Assembly (NCBI GenBank): GCA_937949615.1
Contig: CALEDQ010000008.1
Span: 124,001 to 188,000, forward strand
Source of the DNA: an uncultured bacterium
Lineage (GTDB): Bacteria > Muiribacteriota > Ozemobacteria > Ozemobacterales > Ozemobacteraceae
DNA: 64,000 nucleotides
Direction: 5' to 3'
How positions within the stretch are numbered: the first letter of the stretch is position 1; each line of letters starts with the position of its first letter. Positions 24,943 to 31,716 of this stretch are shown piece by piece. A program made the translations under genes and the position numbers. A model generated the notes under the pieces. The model did not search any database and had not been told where the DNA came from. It saw nothing but the letters and a program-made list of their open reading frames with translations.

Positions 24943-27432
24943 TCAGTTTTCGGCAGCTTCGGCGAGCGGGTTGTCGGGGTTCAGGGGCTCGATTTCGTAG
25001 TCGAGCTTGAATTCTTTAAAGACCTTGGCGGCGAAATCGCTGTTTTCTGCCAGCGGCAATTTGACGTCAACCTTTTCGGCAGTCTCTGACCAGCTTTCGA
25101 TCAGCGATTTCCAGGCGTCGAGCTCTTCATTGAGCTTTTTCAGCAACTCAGACGGATGTGTCACATCTTTGTCGAACCAGAGCAGGCGATCGCGCGAGTC
25201 GCTGTTCGAAGTGTTGGCGAAACCGGTGTATTTTTCGACGTCCTTTTCAAGCATCTGCAGCAGTTTGTCGGTCTCGTCGTAAGTTGAATAGACCTGGCCG
25301 AACCAGTCGCTGATGGTGCCGCCCTTAACGTCGAGGAAAGAGCCGGTTTTCAGATAATCGCGCACCGCCGGGGTTTTGAAACTCTCGTCGAACTTCTGCA
25401 GAGCATCGGTGCGATCTTTCAGATAGGCGTGCATCAGGGTCGCCATGTCGAGCTGCTGTTTGACAGTGGTCAGCAGCACAACAGTTTCGGCAGCCTTCTG
25501 TGAGAGCGACAAAGGCTCATAGAGCAGTGACTTTTCAACATCTTTTTTGAAAGCCTCTACAATTGCCTTTGGCGTCTTTTCTTTCTTTGAGTTGGTCCAG
25601 CGCCAGTTGAACAGGCGGCGACCTTCAGTGAACAGCTTGTCGTTTTTCTGATCGGGGTCGGCAGCACAGGCGGCGGCGAGCTTTTCAAGATATTTGCGAA
25701 TGCGGGCAGCCTGCGGCAGATCTTTGGCATCGATCTTTTCGATGGCTTCATCCATGCCTTCGATAAACTTGTCAGCCTGCTCGGCAGCACCCTTGACCTG
25801 ATCGCGCAGAAAGGCCAGTTCTTTCTGGCCAACCTGCATGGCATCGGCCGCCAGCGATTCGCGCAGCAGTGCTTCGTTAAATTCGGGGGTATCAACCCCG
25901 ATAAGAGGCGCGTAGTTGAACGGCGACTGCTCGATACGCAACCCGACCGCGTCATAAATGCCGCCGCGCAGCTTATTGGCGGTGGTATAATTGAGATATT
26001 TCTTGATCAGCACGTAATCAGGGTTAAAGAAAACCTTCTGAATGTTGTATTGCTCGATGGTTTTGCGATATTCGGCCGATTTAATCGGGTCACCGATCCA
26101 ACCGGCCCAGGTAACCGGGTTAACGGCACGACCGACTTTATCCCAGAAACCGTTTTCACGCGATTCCTTTTCTGTCGGTTTCCATGACATGAAATCGGCT
26201 TTCAGCTGCCAGAGTTCCTTGAGACGTTCAATATCAAAATCCGGCAGGGAAAAGCCTTTCTGGCTGTAATAGCTCATCAGAACGCCCTGCTTTTCGAGAG
26301 CGATAAAAACGCGGCCGTTGCGGGCTTCGGGTGAATCACCGGCCACCGCTTCCTTAACTTTGAATTCCATGAAGCGGTTATGCACCATCTGCAGCGAAAT
26401 AGCCTTTTCTTCGTTCTTGAGAATTTCGCGGTTGTCATAAAACGAACGGAATTCGGGGTCGTTCTCGTAAAGATACCAGTATGAGTTCTTGTAGGCATCT
26501 TTCCAGCGCTTGTTGTATTCGCCAACCGCGTCACCGACAAAGGTGAAGATGCCCCAGACCAGGCCGGCAAAAAGAATTATCTGGCCAATAAAAGGCGTGC
26601 AGAACAGTGCAACGAGCGAAGCAACACCAATGGCTGCACCCACGTAGTGCTTGGCCAGAGAATAAGAAGTGCGGCCCACCTGCCGGTCTTCAGATCTGGC
26701 AATGCCCCAGGCGTCGATAGCCAGACCGACCACCACCAGACCGATACCGATACTGCGGGCAATGCCCTGACCGTTGGTCAGTTCGTCAGGAATCGTATTG
26801 TTGCCGGCTTTTTTCTGAACCCAGCGCCAGTAAGACTTGAAACCCTGGCCGGCGACTTCCGGGTTGTTCCAGCATGGGGGCGGAGCGGTGAATTCCATGA
26901 AATCGAGAAATTTGCTGCCCTGAACCGCCGACATGGTTGTGTCAGCGATGTTAACAAGGTTGTTCAGGCGCATAAAACCGATCATCAGGTTGGCGGTTCT
27001 TGCCGACAATCGCGATCTGCCGACAAAGGCAAAACCCCGCATCGTAAAACCGACAATCGACCTGAAAACTTCGGCGACGTCAGCCAGAACCGTGCTGTTT
27101 TCACGCAGCATTTTCATCGATTCATAAAAGCCGAAAACGTCGGTAGCGCCATCGTCAGCCATCATCAGACTGGCGTTGAGCATCGACATCCATTCGCCCC
27201 AGGCGCGCGCTTCAGCCTCCTGTCGACTTTTGCCACGCAGGCGCATGATCTGTTCGAGATATTCAGCCGGGGCAACGACTTTTTCGAGGCTGACCAGGCC
27301 ATTTACCTCTTCAGTATTTATGGAAGGCTTCGGCAGTTCGGCTGCCCGAACCACCGGAATCAGCATTGGCTCGACAAGCAAAACAAAAGCAAGCACCCAG
27401 ACGGCCAGGCGGTTAAACTTTTTTCGGCTCAT
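24943..27432 (-). CDS. Secreted or membrane-anchored protein of unknown function, 829 residues
   Basis: A signal peptide (about 1-30, cleavage near 'VRAAE') leads a long helical protein. Hydrophobic stretches at about 226-246 and 262-302 probably form one helix and one hairpin. The C-terminal two thirds is charged and probably coiled. No catalytic motif or known domain is recognised. The AAGGAG site before the ATG is strong. It is the last gene of a likely ettA-29608-28440-27432 minus-strand operon with two other secreted unknowns; 51 bases separate it from the previous gene. The set looks like one envelope-associated system, but that is inference from gene order. Confidence 0.75.
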   Translation of the reverse strand: MSRKKFNRLAVWVLAFVLLVEPMLIPVVRAAELPKPSINTEEVNGLVSLEKVVAPAEYLEQIMRLRGKSRQEAEARAWGEWMSMLNASLMMADDGATDVFGFYESMKMLRENSTVLADVAEVFRSIVGFTMRGFAFVGRSRLSARTANLMIGFMRLNNLVNIADTTMSAVQGSKFLDFMEFTAPPPCWNNPEVAGQGFKSYWRWVQKKAGNNTIPDELTNGQGIARSIGIGLVVVGLAIDAWGIARSEDRQVGRTSYSLAKHYVGAAIGVASLVALFCTPFIGQIILFAGLVWGIFTFVGDAVGEYNKRWKDAYKNSYWYLYENDPEFRSFYDNREILKNEEKAISLQMVHNRFMEFKVKEAVAGDSPEARNGRVFIALEKQGVLMSYYSQKGFSLPDFDIERLKELWQLKADFMSWKPTEKESRENGFWDKVGRAVNPVTWAGWIGDPIKSAEYRKTIEQYNIQKVFFNPDYVLIKKYLNYTTANKLRGGIYDAVGLRIEQSPFNYAPLIGVDTPEFNEALLRESLAADAMQVGQKELAFLRDQVKGAAEQADKFIEGMDEAIEKIDAKDLPQAARIRKYLEKLAAACAADPDQKNDKLFTEGRRLFNWRWTNSKKEKTPKAIVEAFKKDVEKSLLYEPLSLSQKAAETVVLLTTVKQQLDMATLMHAYLKDRTDALQKFDESFKTPAVRDYLKTGSFLDVKGGTISDWFGQVYSTYDETDKLLQMLEKDVEKYTGFANTSNSDSRDRLLWFDKDVTHPSELLKKLNEELDAWKSLIESWSETAEKVDVKLPLAENSDFAAKVFKEFKLDYEIEPLNPDNPLAEAAEN

Positions 27433-27483
27433 GGTTATACTCCTTGATTATCCTTTAATTTTAACCGCCAGCGGGCCGTACCG

Positions 27484-28440
27484 CTACTCCCCTGCTGCTT
27501 CCAGCTTATAGTCGTAATTCCAGAGGTTTTTGATATTATCAAAAGCCATGACGCCAAGATTTCTCGGAAACAGAACCAGCAGACTCTGCCCGTGCAGCGC
27601 AATTCGCGGGTGCGAAGTTTCGATAAATCTGAACGCCCTTTTGGCGCCAAGAAAGCCAACACCAGAAGCGGTTGTGTAATAAAGGCCGAGCCCGGGCTGA
27701 TAAACCAGATCGCGAACTTCCTCAGCAGGCTGAGCGGGTACAGCGGTAATCTTATTGTCTGCCGAAGTGTGCATGAAAACAGTTTTTCCGATAGCAATGA
27801 AAGTATTATCGCCATCACCGGCAACCGCATTTATTGTATCGCCGCTCTGAAAAATCTTTTTGTAACCGCGCAATTCTTTCAGACCCTGATCTGAAGCTTG
27901 TTCTGGTCTGAGAACATAAATTGCACTGGTTCTGCTGCGGGCATCTTCCGCCACCAGATAGACACAGTTGCCGGTGGCACGGTAAATACGGCTGTAATAG
28001 GCCGGCAGATCGCAGATTGGCTGATAAACCATAAGAGGCAGGCCGGCTGCGTCGAATTCGACTTTTGCCGAAGGTGCGATGAAACCGAGAGTTCGCACGG
28101 TGGTCAGCAGCATCTGCCCGTTATCAAGATGCACCAGTCCCTGGAAAGGTTCTGATACGGCCGCCGCCACCTCACGCACCGGATTCATCAGTTTGCGGTT
28201 ATCGATGCCGATCCAGGGGTTGCCGGAGGCATCGACCGAAAATTTGATCTCGTTGAGAGTATGCTTTGGAATGGGCTTTTCCATGGTCGTCGGCGGCACA
28301 ACCCAGCGATAGCTGACGCCGCTGCCAGCCGGCAGCACCACGGTTGAATCAGACATCGGGTCAAATGAAGCACTGGCCGACATGGGCAGCCACAAAACAA
28401 CAGCGAGAATCAGCAGAAAATAGCGAATTTTACTTTCCAT
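27484..28440 (-). CDS. Secreted protein of unknown function, 318 residues
   Basis: A signal peptide (about 1-24, ending 'SASA') precedes a beta-rich sequence with short repeated motifs ('TVRTLGFIAPSA', 'YLVAEDARSRTSAIYVL', 'GDGDNTFIAIGKTVFMHT', 'LLVLFPRNLGVMAF') that suggests a beta-propeller, though I cannot count blades with confidence. No catalytic motif is seen. The ATG at 28440 with GGAGG upstream is preferred over an in-frame ATG 42 bases earlier, because the signal peptide starts there. The gene overlaps the preceding one by 11 bases, so the two are probably translationally coupled. Confidence 0.75.
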   Translation of the reverse strand: MESKIRYFLLILAVVLWLPMSASASFDPMSDSTVVLPAGSGVSYRWVVPPTTMEKPIPKHTLNEIKFSVDASGNPWIGIDNRKLMNPVREVAAAVSEPFQGLVHLDNGQMLLTTVRTLGFIAPSAKVEFDAAGLPLMVYQPICDLPAYYSRIYRATGNCVYLVAEDARSRTSAIYVLRPEQASDQGLKELRGYKKIFQSGDTINAVAGDGDNTFIAIGKTVFMHTSADNKITAVPAQPAEEVRDLVYQPGLGLYYTTASGVGFLGAKRAFRFIETSHPRIALHGQSLLVLFPRNLGVMAFDNIKNLWNYDYKLEAAGE

Positions 28441-29608
28441 CGGGGCCTCCGATAAATTCGAGAACCGTTTTCTGGCCGACATTCATTTCACTGCGAACCT
28501 TCTGCCAGAATTCCTGAGAGTTGAAGTCCTGACCAACTGCTCCCATAGCTTTTTTCATAAAATTGTCCATGGCCTTGAAGGCGACGTTCGAATACATGCG
28601 CCCGCCTTCGACCGCAAAGCCGGCCTGCGGCGAACCGATCTTGCCGACCATGAAATCGAGAACTTCCTTGCCGGCCGCCGGCACATCGCCCTTCTGAAGC
28701 GCGGCAGTCACTTTGGCAAAGCCGAGCGTGTTGTCAAATATCTCCTGGCCACCTTCGACAACGTTTTCGGCAACTTCGCCGCTCATCTGCTCAGCAAGGG
28801 TCTGAAGTTTTTCTTTATTGTATTTTTTGATCAGATCAACCTCCGGTGCGTTGACCGCGGCCGCAACATCAGCCTTGAGGCGGGTCAGCTGCTCAACCAG
28901 GCTGGTTGCGATCTGTGGATCGGCAAAATCGGCAACCGGCACGCTGAGCTTGATGCGGCCTCTTTCTTCGGCGCTGAGATTCTCATTGCCGATCGCGCGG
29001 TTGTAAAGAATTCTGCAGGCCTGCTGCAGCTGCTCAAGCACCTGCTTTTCCTGATCGGTAAGGCTACCCTTTTTCAGCAGGGTCGCAATTCTGAACTGAT
29101 TTTCAGACAGAGCTTTTCCTTCCTGGCCGGCCGGAACATTGACAGTGGGCGATTTAAGACTTGGCGGCGTGCCGCGCGGCTGCCGCGGCGGCGGTACAAA
29201 GCCGCGTGAATATTTCATCTCTTCTCGGCGGCGCTGCTTTTCTTCCCATTCTCGATCTTCACGTTCAGACTGTCTTCTTTTCGCGGCTTCCTTGCGTTTT
29301 CTCGCACGCTCCTCTCGGGCCTGGCGGCGTTCTTCTCGGCGTTTGGCTTCAAGCACCGGATCACGAGGCGCCGGACGAAAAAGATCCCAGATCGAGGGGC
29401 CGGTATAAGTGCTGCCGCTGTCTGACGAATCAGAGTAACTGCTGTCATCATCAACCGGCGTCGGGTCTGGAACATCGGGCACGTTTGGAACCGAACCACC
29501 CGCCGCATCGATCAGCTGACCGAACGCATCGGCATGCAGCGCGACCGGCACTGAACCGGCAAGCGAAGCAGCCAGCAAAAATACTGTTAAAGCCTTTGTC
29601 AATCGCAT
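28430..29608 (-). CDS. Secreted low-complexity charged protein, 392 residues
   Basis: A signal peptide (about 1-27, 'ALHADA') is followed by a Pro/Asp/Ser-rich linker, a long Arg/Glu/Lys-rich segment (about 85-130, probably a single helix), a Pro-rich stretch and a helical C-terminal domain. No family recognised. An AGGAG site lies 5 bases before the ATG. It begins 33 bases after the ettA stop, so it may be cotranscribed with ettA; the next gene overlaps its end. The highly charged helix could be a rod or a nucleic-acid or polymer-binding region outside the cytosol. Confidence 0.75.
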   Translation of the reverse strand: MRLTKALTVFLLAASLAGSVPVALHADAFGQLIDAAGGSVPNVPDVPDPTPVDDDSSYSDSSDSGSTYTGPSIWDLFRPAPRDPVLEAKRREERRQAREERARKRKEAAKRRQSEREDREWEEKQRRREEMKYSRGFVPPPRQPRGTPPSLKSPTVNVPAGQEGKALSENQFRIATLLKKGSLTDQEKQVLEQLQQACRILYNRAIGNENLSAEERGRIKLSVPVADFADPQIATSLVEQLTRLKADVAAAVNAPEVDLIKKYNKEKLQTLAEQMSGEVAENVVEGGQEIFDNTLGFAKVTAALQKGDVPAAGKEVLDFMVGKIGSPQAGFAVEGGRMYSNVAFKAMDNFMKKAMGAVGQDFNSQEFWQKVRSEMNVGQKTVLEFIGGPDGK

Positions 29609-29641
29609 ATTTTACTCCTGAACAGAATCTGAACCCTGAGT

Positions 29642-31315
29642 TTACAGAGCGAAGCGGCGGAACTTGGCGCGGCGATTGTCGTTAGCCGCAGCTCCAAGCT
29701 TTTTGAGATACATGCTTTCGTAATCTTCGAAGTTGCCTTCGAACCATGAAACCTTCGAGTTGCCTTCAAATACCAGCAGATGCGTGCAGATGCGGTTGAG
29801 GAAAAAGCGATCGTGGCTGATTACCAGCGCGCAGCCGGCAAAGTCAGAAATGGCGTCTTCGAGAAGTCTGAGAGTGCCGACATCGAGATCGTTGGTCGGT
29901 TCGTCGAGCATCAGCAGGTTGCCGCCCGATTTAACGATCTTGGCAAGGTGCACGCGGTTGCGTTCACCGCCCGAAAGTTCGCCGACCTTCTTCTGTTGAT
30001 CAGAGCCCTTGAAACCGAAGCGGCCGCAGTAGGCGCGCGACGGGATTTTCATTTTGCCGAACTGCACGTCGTCGAGACCATCGCTGATTTCGTCGAATAC
30101 GGTCTTGTCACCGCTGAGAATTTCGCGGTGCTGATCGACCCAGGCGGCTTTTACGGTCGGGCCGACGACGACTTCGCCGCTGTCGGGCTTTTCGACGCCG
30201 CCAATCATGCGGAACATCGTAGTTTTACCGGCACCGTTCGGGCCGATGATACCGACAACCGCGCCTTTCGGCAGCGAGAAACTGACGTTTTCCATCAGTT
30301 TGTTGCCGTCGTAGGCTTTGCCGACGCCTTTGAATTCAACGACCAGATCACCGAGATGCTCGGCCGGAGCAATCTGAATGACAGTTTCATCACCGCGGTC
30401 GGCGCTCTTCTCGCGGGCAACCAGGTCTTCAAAATGTGCCAGACGCTCGCGCTGCAGTTCGTGGCGGTCGCCAGTGTTCATGCGAATCCATTTCAATTCA
30501 CGCTCGAGTGAGCGGCGGCGGGCTGATTCCTTCTTTTCAGAAGCTGCGAGAATCTGCAGTTTCTGGGCCAGCCAGGAGCTGTAGTTGCCTTCGAACGGAA
30601 TACCGTGGCCGTCTTCGAGTTCAAGAATCCATTTGGTGATGTTATCGAGGAAATAGCGGTCATGGGTCGAGATGATAACGGTGCCCGGGTAGTCTTTAAG
30701 ATAATTTTCGAGCCAGGCAACCGTCTGGGCATCGAGATGGTTTGTCGGTTCGTCGAGCAGCAGCAGGTCTGGCTGTTCGAGCAGTGCGCGGCAGAGAGCG
30801 ACGCGGCGCTTTTCCCCGCCAGAGAGATTGTCGACGATCATGTCGTCGGGCGGCAGAACCAGAGCGTTGGCAGCCACATTCAGGCGGGTATCGATTTCCC
30901 AGCCGCCGGCGGCGTCGATCTTGTCCTGCAACTGCGCCATTTTTTCCATGGCTTTGTCCATGGCATCGGGGTCCATTTCACCCATCGCTGCCGAAATATC
31001 TTCGTATTCTTTGATCATCGCCAGGGTGTCGGCAAAAGCGGCTTCGATGTTCTGACGCACGGTCTTGCCCTCTTCGAGCTTCGGTTCCTGCGGCACGAAA
31101 CCAACCTTGTAGCCCTTGGTCAGCTCAGCCTGGCCGCGGAATTCTTTGTCGATGCCGGCCATGATACGCAGCACGGTACTTTTACCGGCGCCGTTGGCCC
31201 CGACGATACCGATCTTGGCACCCGGGAAAAAGCAGAGGTTGATGTCTTTCAACACCTGTCTGGTGCCGTAGAACTTGTTGAGACCAAGCATGGTGAAAAT
31301 ATATTTGTCAGCCAT
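29642..31315 (-). CDS. ettA: ABC-F translation factor EttA (energy-dependent translational throttle)
   Basis: The 557-residue protein has two ABC domains and no membrane segments. Site 1 has GANGAGKST, LSGGE and LLLLDEPTNHLD; site 2 has GPNGAGKTT, LSGGE and LLMLDEPTNDLD. The roughly 50-residue acidic 'arm' insertion (about 95-150) that contacts ribosomal L1/tRNA in EttA and the interdomain linker 'RRRSLERELKWIRMNTGDRHE' region are both present, and the length matches E. coli EttA (555). EttA binds the E site and tunes the first elongation step to the ATP/ADP ratio. A good promoter lies upstream, and three secreted-protein genes follow closely downstream. Confidence 0.93.
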   Translation of the reverse strand: MADKYIFTMLGLNKFYGTRQVLKDINLCFFPGAKIGIVGANGAGKSTVLRIMAGIDKEFRGQAELTKGYKVGFVPQEPKLEEGKTVRQNIEAAFADTLAMIKEYEDISAAMGEMDPDAMDKAMEKMAQLQDKIDAAGGWEIDTRLNVAANALVLPPDDMIVDNLSGGEKRRVALCRALLEQPDLLLLDEPTNHLDAQTVAWLENYLKDYPGTVIISTHDRYFLDNITKWILELEDGHGIPFEGNYSSWLAQKLQILAASEKKESARRRSLERELKWIRMNTGDRHELQRERLAHFEDLVAREKSADRGDETVIQIAPAEHLGDLVVEFKGVGKAYDGNKLMENVSFSLPKGAVVGIIGPNGAGKTTMFRMIGGVEKPDSGEVVVGPTVKAAWVDQHREILSGDKTVFDEISDGLDDVQFGKMKIPSRAYCGRFGFKGSDQQKKVGELSGGERNRVHLAKIVKSGGNLLMLDEPTNDLDVGTLRLLEDAISDFAGCALVISHDRFFLNRICTHLLVFEGNSKVSWFEGNFEDYESMYLKKLGAAANDNRRAKFRRFAL

Positions 31316-31348
31316 AAGCCCTCGTTTCGTTGTTAAAAATATGGCGTG

Positions 31349-31377
31349 ATTCTACCTGAAACCGGCGATTATGGCAA
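31349..31377 (-). promoter_or_regulatory. Promoter of ettA
   Basis: On the minus strand TTGCCA (31377-31372) and TAGAAT (31354-31349) are 17 bases apart, 34 bases before the ettA ATG. A second, more distant promoter lies at 31552-31581. Confidence 0.65.
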
Positions 31378-31410
31378 CCATCAGCAAGGCGTCGCAACCG
31401 GAACGCCGCA

Positions 31411-31545
31411 GAAAATAAAAGTGCCGCCAAAGCGCTGGTCATTTAGACCTGGCTACGGTATCGTCCGCCCAATGGCCGGCATGCGACCATACATAACGCC
31501 CGTTCCCGTGCCCCCTCCTCCGTAGACGAAGGCCGCCCTGACGGC
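31411..31545 (-). ncRNA. Candidate structured small RNA or long ettA leader
   Basis: Between promoter 31552-31581 and the T-rich stretch at about 31411-31420 is a GC-rich stretch without a credible ORF. It can form a hairpin of GCCG with CGGC at the 5' end, an AUGGUC/GGCCAU stem of 6 bp, a GGUC/GACC stem, and TGCCG at the 5' end can pair with CGGCA before ACTTTTATTTT. I tested it by eye against 6S, SRP and RNase P signatures and it does not match. It may be a small RNA or a regulatory leader of ettA. Confidence 0.35.
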
Positions 31546-31551
31546 AGTTTA

Positions 31552-31581
31552 ATTATAGCATCTATATTCCGACTCTTACAA
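31552..31581 (-). promoter_or_regulatory. Distal promoter upstream of ettA, next to repeat copy B
   Basis: TTGTAA (31581-31576) and a perfect TATAAT (31557-31552) with an 18-base spacer on the minus strand. The repeat copy B ends a few bases upstream. It would drive the candidate RNA at 31411-31545 and, by read-through, ettA. Confidence 0.55.
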
Positions 31582-31584
31582 AGT

Positions 31585-31635
31585 ATTATTAATTGCTGCA
31601 TAAACAGGCTGAATCGGTTCACCGGCCCGGTCTAT
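31585..31635 (-). repeat. Dispersed intergenic repeat, copy B
   Basis: The reverse complement matches copy A (20352-20404) at about 42 of 51 positions. As in A the core begins ATAGACCGGGCCG and ends in AATAAT. It lies between the VIT gene terminator and the distal ettA promoter. A weaker third resemblance is seen near 35737-35785. Confidence 0.6.
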
Positions 31636-31656
31636 GGGCGTAACAACCTTTCTCAA

Positions 31657-31693
31657 AGAAAAAACCGGCGCGGCTCAGAGCGCGCGCGCCGGT
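31657..31693 (-). terminator. Terminator of the VIT/VWA gene
   Basis: ACCGGCGCG and CGCGCCGGT arms (9 bp, 31664-31672 and 31685-31693) are followed on the minus strand by TTTTTTCTT, 24 bases after the VIT gene stop. Confidence 0.85.
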
Positions 31694-31716
31694 CTGGTAA
31701 TCAGTAGATACGGGCG

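Noticed and set aside
26647..27447. A long open frame (266 codons) on the plus strand opposite the 829-residue gene
   Set aside because: It has no ribosome site or recognisable domain, and the minus-strand gene has a signal peptide and a strong AAGGAG start.
30605..31336. A 243-codon plus-strand frame opposite ettA
   Set aside because: Antisense to a clear EttA gene; the composition is that of a mirrored coding frame.
31411..31545. 6S, SRP, RNase P or tmRNA gene
   Set aside because: None of the conserved sequence blocks of these RNAs could be found by eye; only a general structured-RNA candidate is kept.
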